From Porticoccaceae bacterium (GTDB taxonomy: Bacteria; Pseudomonadota; Gammaproteobacteria; Pseudomonadales; Porticoccaceae): 19,058 nucleotides of DNA. Position 1 is the stretch's first letter, and every line of letters begins with the position of its first letter. The position numbers and the translations under genes are program-made. Positions 7,435 through 14,422 of this stretch are shown in pieces. The notes below the pieces were generated by a model that saw only the letters and a list, made by a program, of their open reading frames with translations, was not told the origin of the DNA and made no database searches. Location: NCBI GenBank assembly GCA_019090225.1, contig JAHRWI010000331.1, positions 1-19,058 of the forward strand. Reading direction: 5' to 3'.

Positions 7435-8589
7435 GCCGCCGATAATATTACGTGCCATTACCAGTCGCTGCACTTCGCTCGGGCCTTCGCCAATGCGACG
7501 AATGCGCATTTCTCGATACCAGCGCTCCAGAGGCAAATCTTTGGTCATGCCGTAGCCACCGTGAATTTGCATAACCCGATCCACCACTCTGCCACCTGCC
7601 TCACTTCCCAGCAATTTTGCCATAGCCGCTTCGGTCCGAAAGTCATCGCCCCGGTCAGCTCGCCCTGCAGCTTCTAAGCAAACATGACGGGAGGTGCGGA
7701 TGTCAATTTCGTTATCGACTATCATCCACTGAATCGCCTGCCGAGAGGCCAGTAGGCCGCCGAAGGTTTCCCGTATCTTCACGTAATCAATGGCCATTTC
7801 CTGGGCCTTCATGGCGACGCCGATGCAACCTGCAGCATAGGGGATGCGATAGCGAGACAGTCGATCATTGGCGATGGCGAAACCTTTGTTGAGTTCGCCC
7901 AGTATATTTTCTTTAGGCACCCGGAGGTTTTCGATTTGAATTTCTGTCGCGTACTTGGTGGAGCGCAGCGTGTGTACGACTCGCCGCACATGAAAACCGG
8001 GCATGTCGGTATCGACCAGAAAACAGGTAACGCCGTTGCGGGTTTTATCTTCAGAGGTACGGGCAAACAATATGCCGAAATCTGCGTGATCGGCACCACT
8101 GATAAATATCTTCGCGCCATTGAGTATCCAGTCGTCACCGTCCTGAACTGCACGGGTTTGAATAGCGCGGCCTGGATCAGAACCACCGGATGGTTCGGTC
8201 AAGCCGAAAAAGGAGGATTTTTCCCCGCGCAGCACTGGAAACAAATATTTCTCTTTTTGCATATCCGTGGCTTCATAAAGCTGGGCCAGACCAGCGCCAC
8301 CAAAGACGTTATAGCAAGGGTTATAAAGCCCGGCGCGATGTTGCGCCATCTCAAATGACAGCAGAGTCTGAGTGGTGACATCAACATCCGGGCCACCAAA
8401 TTCGGGCGGAATGCCCAGACCATAGAGACCCATTTTCTTCGTCATTTCTTTTAAGCGTTCACTGTCCTCTGGCGCTATTTCACCAGCATCGGGATCGAGA
8501 TTGTCTTCCAGCGGACAAATCTCTGTACGCACAAAACGCCGCACCATATCTACGAGCATTTGTTGTTCTTCGGTTAATTGATAATCCAT
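7423..8589 (-). CDS. Acyl-CoA dehydrogenase
   Basis: A 388-residue flavoprotein that oxidises an acyl-CoA thioester to its 2-enoyl-CoA, passing electrons to ETF. The usual family length is 380-400. The N-terminal helical domain is at about 1-120, the beta domain contains FGLTEPSGGSDPG (128-140), and the C-terminal helical domain holds the FAD/tetramer signature QIHGGYGMTKDLPLERWYRE (341-360). The family's catalytic base position is occupied by Glu368 in RIGEGPSEVQ, so the enzyme should be active. The start at 8589 has GGGGGA just upstream. It is the last gene of a minus-strand run with a class II aldolase, an enoyl-CoA hydratase-like protein and a GIY-YIG-like protein. Chain length or branching preference cannot be told; the sequence type (ACAD with RTEICPLE near the N-terminus) is common in xenobiotic and branched-acyl catabolism clusters. 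Confidence 0.94.
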   Translation of the reverse strand: MDYQLTEEQQMLVDMVRRFVRTEICPLEDNLDPDAGEIAPEDSERLKEMTKKMGLYGLGIPPEFGGPDVDVTTQTLLSFEMAQHRAGLYNPCYNVFGGAGLAQLYEATDMQKEKYLFPVLRGEKSSFFGLTEPSGGSDPGRAIQTRAVQDGDDWILNGAKIFISGADHADFGILFARTSEDKTRNGVTCFLVDTDMPGFHVRRVVHTLRSTKYATEIQIENLRVPKENILGELNKGFAIANDRLSRYRIPYAAGCIGVAMKAQEMAIDYVKIRETFGGLLASRQAIQWMIVDNEIDIRTSRHVCLEAAGRADRGDDFRTEAAMAKLLGSEAGGRVVDRVMQIHGGYGMTKDLPLERWYREMRIRRIGEGPSEVQRLVMARNIIGGSFH

Positions 8590-8685
8590 ATTTCCCCCAA
8601 ATTCAGAACTACACTATTTACAATAGGAATTACGATAAATATTTTTTATCGCTTTTTTAATTTATTAAAAGCTCTCTTATGAACC

Positions 8686-9024
8686 TTAATTACCAGGCGA
8701 AAGCACACCGATTTTATAGGGATACTCACTGAGCACGCGTTCTGGCAATTCGCCAAAATCATACTTATGCAACATCAATAACTCCTCATAACGACTGATA
8801 TATTGCATATTTACTTCACAACGAAATTGGGTTCCCTTGCTCTGCTCTTCCATTTCCCGTTTCAGCTCGCCATTAAGACCGAATAAGGAACGTCCTCCCG
8901 CATAACCGATGTAAAAAACTTCGCCTTTAGCATCGGCCAGTTGATAAACGCCCAGCTGCCCCTGAATGGGTTCAATATTTTCAGGCGTCAGAGCCTGAAA
9001 AGGTTTTTCTAGTCGAATCGACAT
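8686..9024 (-). CDS. Small GIY-YIG-like protein of unknown function
   Basis: A 112-residue soluble protein with no signal peptide. GVY at 25-27, a strand, then FYIGYAGGRSLFG (37-49) follow the pattern of the first two strands of the GIY-YIG fold, with Arg45 near the family's catalytic Arg and Glu80/Glu81 in a position that could match the catalytic Glu. The expected C-terminal Asn is not evident, so nuclease activity is doubtful. The start at 9024 has a strong GGAGG ribosome-binding site about 7 nt upstream. It sits 30 bp behind the enoyl-CoA hydratase-like gene and 96 bp before the acyl-CoA dehydrogenase, clearly inside a catabolic operon. Its role there is unknown; it could be an acyl-CoA-linked accessory protein that re-uses the fold, or a passenger. 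The fold call is from motif spacing only. Confidence 0.6.
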   Translation of the reverse strand: MSIRLEKPFQALTPENIEPIQGQLGVYQLADAKGEVFYIGYAGGRSLFGLNGELKREMEEQSKGTQFRCEVNMQYISRYEELLMLHKYDFGELPERVLSEYPYKIGVLSPGN

Positions 9025-9054
9025 TGTCTGCCTCCAGAATTCACAACCCGGCCT

Positions 9055-9810
9055 TTATAGGCCCTTGAAGACAGGAACACGCTTTTCAAGACGCGCCGCC
9101 GTTCCTTCCCGACCATCTTGGCTGGCGCTCGCTGTCTCAACCAGTTTGTCGACATCTTTGTGGTAAACACCATCGCGGAAACACATCTGACGAACCAACA
9201 AACCTTTCATGGCTTTCAACGACAAAGGCGCATTGGCGGCCAGGCGGTCGATGACTTTTTGCGCTTCGGCTTCAAAATCTTCAGGCGCTGCTACCCGAGC
9301 AATTAAGCCCATATCAAACATTTGCGTGGCGGGGAAAGGGTCGCCGAGAAACAGGAATTCACGGGTTTTAACTGGCCCAGCCACTTCCATTAATTTCTTG
9401 GCCAGAAACCAGGTTGGTGCCAGACCAATCTGCGCCAGTGACATACCAAAGCGTGCGGTGCTCACAGCGACAACAATATCGCAGTGCAAAGCTAGTTCGT
9501 TACCACCGGCGATGGCATCGCCCTGCACAACCCCGACCACCGGTAAGGGGTAGGTTTCGATGGCGTAGAGCATGCTTTCGATGGGCGCAATGCCGCCAAC
9601 AGTTTCCTGCCGGGCCTTCAGGTCCATGCCGGAACAAAATACCGGGCCTTCAGCGCGTATGACAGTTAAGCGCTCAGCTTCAGGCGGCGTAACATCAAAC
9701 GCTGCCTCCAACTCATCAAGCATTTGGCTATCAAGGGCGTTGCGCTTATCTGAACGGGTCAGAGTGACGGTGCGTACTGCGCCATTTTCTTCAATTCGTA
9801 CTCTTCCCAT
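9055..9810 (-). CDS. Enoyl-CoA hydratase/isomerase family protein
   Basis: A 251-residue crotonase-fold protein acting on an enoyl-CoA or related CoA thioester. The oxyanion-hole segments are CSGMDLKA (59-66) and GDAIAGGNELAL (97-108). Glu105 in GGNELAL matches the first catalytic Glu of rat enoyl-CoA hydratase (Glu144). The second (Glu164, usually in a PEIxLG context) is replaced: the stretch reads FGMSLAQIGLAP (121-132) with Leu at that place. It may therefore be an isomerase, a hydrolase or another crotonase activity, not a standard hydratase. The length is normal. AGGAG lies 9 nt before the ATG at 9810. It follows the aldolase gene after 124 bp holding a perfect dyad and precedes the GIY-YIG-like gene. 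Confidence 0.9.
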   Translation of the reverse strand: MGRVRIEENGAVRTVTLTRSDKRNALDSQMLDELEAAFDVTPPEAERLTVIRAEGPVFCSGMDLKARQETVGGIAPIESMLYAIETYPLPVVGVVQGDAIAGGNELALHCDIVVAVSTARFGMSLAQIGLAPTWFLAKKLMEVAGPVKTREFLFLGDPFPATQMFDMGLIARVAAPEDFEAEAQKVIDRLAANAPLSLKAMKGLLVRQMCFRDGVYHKDVDKLVETASASQDGREGTAARLEKRVPVFKGL

Positions 9811-9870
9811 ATTACTTTCTCCTGATTGGGCGATTGGCTAATGTTGTGGTCGTGTGTATTTTCGGTCGTG

Positions 9871-9892
9871 GATACTTGTAACAACAAGTATC
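9871..9892. promoter_or_regulatory. Perfect 9-bp dyad with 4-nt centre, operator candidate
   Basis: GATACTTGT, AACA, ACAAGTATC between the aldolase and the enoyl-CoA hydratase-like genes. No T-run follows on either strand, so it is not an intrinsic terminator. The inner TTGT-N4-ACAA resembles the GT-N-AC core of GntR-type operators. It could control an internal promoter for the second part of the operon or act as an mRNA-stabilising hairpin. Confidence 0.4.
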
Positions 9893-9934
9893 GCTTATAT
9901 TAAGTTTTCGGACTCGATTTTAGCAGGTCACTCC

Positions 9935-10708
9935 TTAATCTCGGTAAGAGGGATCTTTAGCATCCATCAATCGTATCAGCGCTGGCCAGGCCAGATTAGC
10001 GCCCTTGCCAAAAGCGCCAGCACCTTGCTTTTTAGTGCGGGTTTGCACTTCCTCTGTAGGGAATACCAACGGCGCGCCGCCAGCCAGTGCGGCAACCTGA
10101 ACATCGCAGGCCCGCTCCAGAAAATACAGGCGATAAAAGGCATCGACAGCACTGATACCGCAAGTGAGCAAACCATGATTGCGCAATATCATGGCCCACT
10201 CATTGCCCAGGTCAGCCACTAGCCGGGCTTTCTCTTCCGGGTTTAAGGCCACGCCTTCGTAATCGTGGTAGGTGATTGAACTCAAGGCCACCATTGAGGA
10301 CTGAGCCAGGGGCAACAAGCCGTCACGGTGGGCCGACACGGCCATACCGGAAGTAGAGTGGGTATGAAATACACAGGTCACGTCCGATCGATGTTCGTGG
10401 ATAGCGCTGTGAATAATGTATCCGGCCTTATTGATTTTGTATTCCGATTCACTCATTAAATTACCGGCCAGGTCTACTTTGACCAAACTGGAGGCAGTGA
10501 TTTCATGAAACATTAAACCAAAGGGGTTGAGCAAAAAGTGTTCTTCCGGACCGGGAACGCGCATCGAGATATGGTTGGCAATCAAGTCATCCCAGCCATA
10601 GTGGGCGACCAAACGATAACAAGCAGCCAGATCAACTCGGGCTTGCCACTCTTCCGGGGAGACCTGATTTTTTACTGAGGCGAAGTTAACTTTTACGGGG
10701 ATAGGCAT
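9935..10708 (-). CDS. Class II aldolase/adducin family protein
   Basis: A 257-residue zinc-dependent aldolase-fold protein. Metal ligands visible: His115 and His117 in VFHTHS and His178 in RNHG; Glu69 in NPFGLMFHEITASSL fits the acid/base position of the L-fuculose-phosphate aldolase group. The family includes retro-aldol enzymes for sugar phosphates and also decarboxylases and non-sugar aldolases common in catabolic clusters; no sugar genes are near, so a role in cleaving a hydroxy-acid or hydroxy-keto intermediate is more likely, by inference. AGGAGGG with 7-nt spacing supports the ATG at 10708. It is the first gene of the minus-strand catabolic run and faces the EthD-domain gene across a 104-bp divergent promoter region. 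Confidence 0.9.
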   Translation of the reverse strand: MPIPVKVNFASVKNQVSPEEWQARVDLAACYRLVAHYGWDDLIANHISMRVPGPEEHFLLNPFGLMFHEITASSLVKVDLAGNLMSESEYKINKAGYIIHSAIHEHRSDVTCVFHTHSTSGMAVSAHRDGLLPLAQSSMVALSSITYHDYEGVALNPEEKARLVADLGNEWAMILRNHGLLTCGISAVDAFYRLYFLERACDVQVAALAGGAPLVFPTEEVQTRTKKQGAGAFGKGANLAWPALIRLMDAKDPSYRD

Positions 10709-10745
10709 TTGCTGGCCCTCCTAAAATTTTTATTCTTGGGCCTGA

Positions 10746-10776
10746 AGTATAGCCGCTCATGCTAGCATGGCGTCAA
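10746..10776 (-). promoter_or_regulatory. Promoter with 19-bp spacer and central palindrome (MerR-type layout)
   Basis: On the minus strand: -35 TTGACG (10771-10776), 19-bp spacer, -10 TATACT (10746-10751). The perfect 12-bp palindrome CATGCTAGCATG (10758-10769) lies inside the spacer. An over-long 19-20-bp spacer with a dyad between the hexamers is the layout used by MerR-family activators. It sits 38 bp upstream of the aldolase start and in the shared gap with the plus-strand EthD gene. No regulator gene is in the window. Confidence 0.55.
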
Positions 10777-10812
10777 TTCCTTATATAAAGAAGACAAGAG
10801 AGGATATCCAGA

Positions 10813-11190
10813 ATGATAAAACTAGCTTTTTGCATGCGTCGCTTACCCGGTATCAGCCGCGATGAATTCCAGGACTACTGGCTCAACAAACACGCCGATC
10901 TGGTGATGAGTTTTCAGCCCGCCATTGGCTTTAAGCGCTATGTGCAATTTCATGGCGGCTATGACAAATTGTCGAGCAAGGCGGCAGAATTTAGAAACTC
11001 CCCCGAACCCTTCGATGGCATTGCCGAACTGTGGTGGGAAGATGAAGAAACCATGGTCAAAGACTCTAACACCAAAGAGGCGAGAGCAGGCTTCGCGGCC
11101 CTGTATGAAGATGAGAAGCACTTTATCGATATGGCCAATTCGCCCATGTGGTATGGCACAGAGCATGTGATTTACGATTCAGTAAAATGA
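10813..11190 (+). CDS. EthD-domain protein
   Basis: A 125-residue ferredoxin-like alpha-beta barrel protein of the EthD/Dabb type. The typical N-terminal strand and helix are seen as MIKLAFCMRRLPGISRDEF, then DYWLNKHADL (21-30; the F-x-x-YW-x-x-x-H pattern), and later FDGIAELWW (67-75). Members are small dimeric proteins needed for, or accessory to, degradation of ethers, polyketide-like and other xenobiotic compounds; most lack proven catalysis. GAGAGGA lies about 10 nt before the ATG at 10813. It is divergent from the aldolase and convergent with the MAPEG gene. Its likely role is as accessory enzyme of the same catabolic pathway, inferred from position. Confidence 0.87.
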   Translation: MIKLAFCMRRLPGISRDEFQDYWLNKHADLVMSFQPAIGFKRYVQFHGGYDKLSSKAAEFRNSPEPFDGIAELWWEDEETMVKDSNTKEARAGFAALYEDEKHFIDMANSPMWYGTEHVIYDSVK

Positions 11191-11207
11191 CTTATTACTC
11201 AACGTTT

Positions 11208-11244
11208 GCTACCACCCTTTGCTACCACCCAGTAGCTACCACCC
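11208..11244. repeat. Three spaced copies of a 10-bp direct repeat
   Basis: GCTACCACCC at 11208-11217, 11221-11230 and 11235-11244, separated by 3 and 4 bp, in the 56-bp gap between the convergent stop codons of the EthD and MAPEG genes. No hairpin terminator is visible in this gap. Confidence 0.85.
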
Positions 11245-11246
11245 AG

Positions 11247-11693
11247 TCAGGCCAAGGTCGCACGAAGGGCGTTAACCGCCATCGCAAACAGAAAACAGGT
11301 CGAAAGTGCAAAAAGGCCAATTCGAACAGGAATGGTATTAACCAGTATCTGCCAGAAGCTGTGCACAATACGCAAAACGACGTAGGCCCAGGCCAAAGCC
11401 ACATTGATACCCGTTCCTGCGCCTGCGAGAGCAAGGATGGCAACCGTTGCATAGAACAAAGTGGGTTGCTCCATAAGGTGAGTGTAATTGTGAGATTTCC
11501 AGTTAACGTTTGCAGGTAGTTGCGCTTCAACGTCCTGATAACGCACCCCTGGATCAGCCTTCGCAAGATCCATCCCCGCTTTAGAAAATGCCGGAAAGCG
11601 TGTAGCAACCATCCAGAACAATACGATCAGTGACCACATGACCAACACTGCCGCAGGTAGCAGTATCGGCATATCTTGCATAGGTATTGCCAT
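11247..11693 (-). CDS. MAPEG family membrane protein
   Basis: A 148-residue integral membrane protein with four helices (about 10-30, 76-92, 97-115, 121-143). The family signature is visible as HNYTHLMEQPTLF (68-80), which carries the conserved N-x-x-E-x-P-x-x-F pattern, and AWAYVVLRIVHS (101-112). MAPEG proteins are glutathione-dependent transferases, peroxidases or isomerases acting on lipophilic substrates; bacterial members of this MAPEG/COG5331-like type are mostly uncharacterised. The start at 11693 has a GAGAG-type site. Upstream lie a dyad AGTAT-N4-ATACT (11721-11734) and a TTGACA hexamer, likely part of its promoter. It is convergent with EthD and divergent from the amidohydrolase. 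Role inferred: detoxification or modification of a hydrophobic intermediate. Confidence 0.87.
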   Translation of the reverse strand: MAIPMQDMPILLPAAVLVMWSLIVLFWMVATRFPAFSKAGMDLAKADPGVRYQDVEAQLPANVNWKSHNYTHLMEQPTLFYATVAILALAGAGTGINVALAWAYVVLRIVHSFWQILVNTIPVRIGLFALSTCFLFAMAVNALRATLA

Positions 11694-11720
11694 TCAACTC
11701 TCTCTTATCGTTGCTTTAAT

Positions 11721-11734
11721 AGTATATTGATACT
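11721..11734. promoter_or_regulatory. Small dyad AGTAT-ATTG-ATACT upstream of the MAPEG gene
   Basis: A 5-bp inverted repeat with a 4-bp centre, 28 bp upstream of the MAPEG start, in the gap shared with the divergent amidohydrolase. A TTGACA-like hexamer on the minus strand (11754-11759) lies about 20 bp further upstream. It may be an operator overlapping the -10 region (TATACT is contained in the minus-strand reading). Short, so chance is possible. Confidence 0.28.
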
Positions 11735-11856
11735 GCAACAAGCCAGCTGATCGTGTCAAAATTTCATTCGTCGAAAGTGTTCGCACTACAACGGTTTACT
11801 TTCGCTACAAACATTGCGACCCTACGGCTCCCTCGAATTAATACGGAGACCACACC

Positions 11857-12897
11857 ATGGCCGACAACAAGATGGAAGGCATAGACGTTAACAACCCCCT
11901 GGTGCTCAGAAATGACTGGCTGGCGACCGTGCAGGAAGACATTGTCGATCCTGATCGCGCCATTATCGATACCCATCACCACCTCTGGCCTGAGGGTGGT
12001 TTAATCGAATACTCTCTGGAAGACCTCCATGCCGATACCGGCTGCGGCCACAACGTAGTCAAAACGGTGTTTATGGAATGCCACGCCAGCTATCGTGAAG
12101 ACGGCCCCGAACACCTGCGCTCGCTCGGTGAAGTGGAATATGTGCGGGAAAATGCAGAACGCTCGCAGGGTTCCGGTCAGGCCGAAATCGTTGCCATGGT
12201 CACCCACTTTGATTTGCATTACCCAGATGTCAACGAGCTGATCGATGCCCACGAAGAAACCAGCGGCGGCATGTTCCGGGGTATTCGCCAGGCATTAGCC
12301 TGCGCCCGTCCCAACGAAGGCTTAATGCTGGAAGCTCACGGCCCTCAGGACATGTACAAAAATCCCGACTTTTTACGCGGTATGAAGGTCCTCGGCGGCA
12401 GAGGCCACAGCTACGAATCCTGGCATTATCACTACCAAAACCCTGAGTTCGCTGCCATTGCCCGCGCTGTACCCAATACTTTAATGGTGCTCGATCATAT
12501 CGGCACGCCGGTTGGCACTGGCATCTACGCTAATAAGACCGATGAAGTGTTTGAAGAGTGGAAAAAAGATATCGCCGACATCGCCAGCTGTGAAAACACC
12601 ATCGCCAAGTTGGGTGGCTTCGCCATGCCCGACAACGGCATGGGCTGGATGGGCCGCGATGTGCCCCCGACTTCCGATGAAGTCGTCGCTGCTCAGGCCG
12701 CTTATTACCTGCACGTGATCGAATGCTTCGGGCCCGACCGTTGCATGGTCGAAAGTAATTTCCCAGTAGACAAGTTAGCCCTCTCCTACCAGGTATTCTT
12801 TAATGCCATAAAGAAAATCACTAATGACTTTTCAGAAGATGAAAAGAATGCGATGTTTTCTGGTACGGCTGAGAGAGTCTATCGCTTGAACCCATAA
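11857..12897 (+). CDS. Amidohydrolase-2 family metal-dependent hydrolase
   Basis: A 346-residue TIM-barrel hydrolase of the amidohydrolase-related (PF04909/COG3618) group. Metal-site candidates: DTHHHLW (38-44), ESWHYH with His190 or His192, and DHIG (213-216). The barrel's last motif reads MVESNFPVDK (297-306), where many relatives have a G-S-D-W/F-P box; Asn replaces the usual Asp, a form I associate with one COG3618 subgroup. Known members hydrolyse lactones or decarboxylate aromatic acids, so a lactone or ring-product hydrolase is plausible. The ATG at 11857 has GGAGA 8 nt upstream. Divergent from the MAPEG gene, it is closed by a terminator at 12988-13027 after an 11-bp repeat array. Normal length for the family. 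Confidence 0.88.
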   Translation: MADNKMEGIDVNNPLVLRNDWLATVQEDIVDPDRAIIDTHHHLWPEGGLIEYSLEDLHADTGCGHNVVKTVFMECHASYREDGPEHLRSLGEVEYVRENAERSQGSGQAEIVAMVTHFDLHYPDVNELIDAHEETSGGMFRGIRQALACARPNEGLMLEAHGPQDMYKNPDFLRGMKVLGGRGHSYESWHYHYQNPEFAAIARAVPNTLMVLDHIGTPVGTGIYANKTDEVFEEWKKDIADIASCENTIAKLGGFAMPDNGMGWMGRDVPPTSDEVVAAQAAYYLHVIECFGPDRCMVESNFPVDKLALSYQVFFNAIKKITNDFSEDEKNAMFSGTAERVYRLNP

Positions 12898-12923
12898 GCC
12901 TGTTTGGCATAGCGGATTACTCG

Positions 12924-12978
12924 CGACTTAATGGCGACTTAGTAACGACTTAGTAACGACTTAGTAACGACTTAACAG
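12924..12978. repeat. Five 11-bp tandem units
   Basis: Unit CGACTTAGTAA, exact at 12935-12945, 12946-12956 and 12957-12967, with decayed copies on both sides (12924-12934 and 12968-12978, sharing CGACTTA). It lies in the 3' untranslated region of the amidohydrolase, just before its terminator. Confidence 0.9.
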
Positions 12979-12987
12979 TCAAACGCA

Positions 12988-13027
12988 AAAACCCGCTGCA
13001 AATTACTCTATGCTTGCAGCGGGTTTT
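12988..13027 (+). terminator. Bidirectional intrinsic terminator of the amidohydrolase and OYE genes
   Basis: A perfect 14-bp stem: AAAACCCGCTGCAA (12988-13001), 12-nt loop, complement at 13014-13027 ending in TTTT. The A-run on the left gives a T-run on the minus strand too, so it can end both the plus-strand amidohydrolase transcript and the minus-strand OYE transcript that arrives from 13150. Confidence 0.85.
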
Positions 13028-13149
13028 ATACTTTATTTATTAGTCGAATAATAACTATCTCTATTCGTTTTTATATATTTTTTATAGCCTTTATATAGCC
13101 ACATTGAACGTACAGACAACCACCCAGCTCCTCCCTGGCACCTCAAACA

Positions 13150-14277
13150 CTAATCAAGCCTGGTCAGATCACTTTGATCATAAGCTAGCAATTCACTCTC
13201 CCGCCCTGCCCTGACCAGCTTCGGCCAATCCGGGTTGGATATTAATGAGCGGCCCACAGCCACCAGATCGAAATCACCACGTTTTAGTAGAGTCGCCAAA
13301 TTGCCGATCGAAGCCGGTTCGGAATGCTCTGAGATACCCCGCGCATTTTCGTCAAGGAAGTCCTCTTCCAGGCTGATACTGCCCACCGTGATGCATGGCT
13401 TGCCAGTAATCTTCTGAGTCCAGCCGGCAAGGTTTAAATCAGAACCTTCAAATTCAGGCTGCCAGAAGCGCCGAGTACTGCAGTGAAAAACATCCACACC
13501 GGCATCACTTAGAGGTTTGAGAAATTGCTCCAACTCCTCTGAGTTATTGACTAGCCGAGCCTGATAGTTCATTAACTTCCACTGGGAAAAACGAAAAATA
13601 ATGGGGTAGTCAGGCCCGACTTTTGCTCGAATACCAGTAATGATATCGACGGCAAACTGGGCCCGCTTTGCAATGCTGCCACCGTAAGCATCGTGGCGCT
13701 GATTGGTGCCTTCCCAGAAAAACTGATCGATCAGGTAACCGTGGGCACCGTGTAATTCAATGCAATCGAAACCCAGCGCCTGGGCATCTACCGCCGCCTG
13801 CACATAAGCGCCAACCACCTGGTTAATTTCATCAAGACTCATGGCATGACCGATCTCCTTACCGGGCATCAACAAGCCGGAGGGACCAAAAGCGGGTACA
13901 TTCGGATAGGGCTCTAGCGTAGCCCCCTCCCCACCAACACCGCGCATAATGCCGGTATGCCACAACTGAGGAGCAATTTTTGCCCCAGCCCAATGAACCT
14001 CGTCAACCACCTTTTTCCATCCGGCCAGCGCCTGGTCGCCGTAAAAAAACGGCACGTTCTCATAGGCGCCCGCCGAGGGATGATTAATGTAAGTGCCCTC
14101 GGTAATAATCAGCCCAGTCCCGCCTTCCGCTCGACGACGATAGTAGGACGCAACGTTATCGCCGGGAATATTGTCCGGGGAAAAATTCCGGGTCATTGGC
14201 GCCATCACGATCCGGTTGGGTAATTCCAGCTTATTGATAGTGAACGGTGTAAACAGCGCATCGGTATCGGCAGGCAT
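13150..14277 (-). CDS. NADH:flavin oxidoreductase, old yellow enzyme family
   Basis: A 375-residue FMN-dependent ene-reductase type protein. NRIVMAPMTRNFS (21-33) gives the FMN-binding first strand, with Thr29 where the classical OYE group has Thr and the YqjM group has Cys. QLWHTG (104-109) follows. The substrate-binding pair His176/His179 is in IELHGAHGYLIDQFFWEG, and a phosphate-binding C-terminal strand is seen in LVAVGRSLISNPDWP. The length equals classical OYEs, so it lacks the extra FeS/NADH domains of dienoyl-CoA reductases. Likely reaction: reduction of an alpha,beta-unsaturated ketone, aldehyde or nitro compound. GGGAG lies 8 nt before the ATG at 14277. It follows the VOC-fold gene by 145 bp, probably in one unit, and ends at the shared terminator near 13 kb. 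Confidence 0.92.
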   Translation of the reverse strand: MPADTDALFTPFTINKLELPNRIVMAPMTRNFSPDNIPGDNVASYYRRRAEGGTGLIITEGTYINHPSAGAYENVPFFYGDQALAGWKKVVDEVHWAGAKIAPQLWHTGIMRGVGGEGATLEPYPNVPAFGPSGLLMPGKEIGHAMSLDEINQVVGAYVQAAVDAQALGFDCIELHGAHGYLIDQFFWEGTNQRHDAYGGSIAKRAQFAVDIITGIRAKVGPDYPIIFRFSQWKLMNYQARLVNNSEELEQFLKPLSDAGVDVFHCSTRRFWQPEFEGSDLNLAGWTQKITGKPCITVGSISLEEDFLDENARGISEHSEPASIGNLATLLKRGDFDLVAVGRSLISNPDWPKLVRAGRESELLAYDQSDLTRLD

Positions 14278-14422
14278 TTATCGAACTCCCATTTGTTTTG
14301 TATAGGCATTTGGCTCAAGTGTTAAGCGTAAAACGGCATAGCTTAGTTACTTATAGTCAGCGTAGCATGGCTGTATTTCGCGCCACTGAGACCCTCGGTT
14401 TAGCGCCAGTGTCAGCGGGTTG

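Noticed and set aside
8633..8658. CGATAAA/TTTATCG hairpin followed by T6 between the GIY-YIG-like and acyl-CoA dehydrogenase genes
   Set aside because: The T-run is on the plus strand, where nothing is transcribed, and the stem is short and AT-rich; on the operon's own strand it lacks a T-run.
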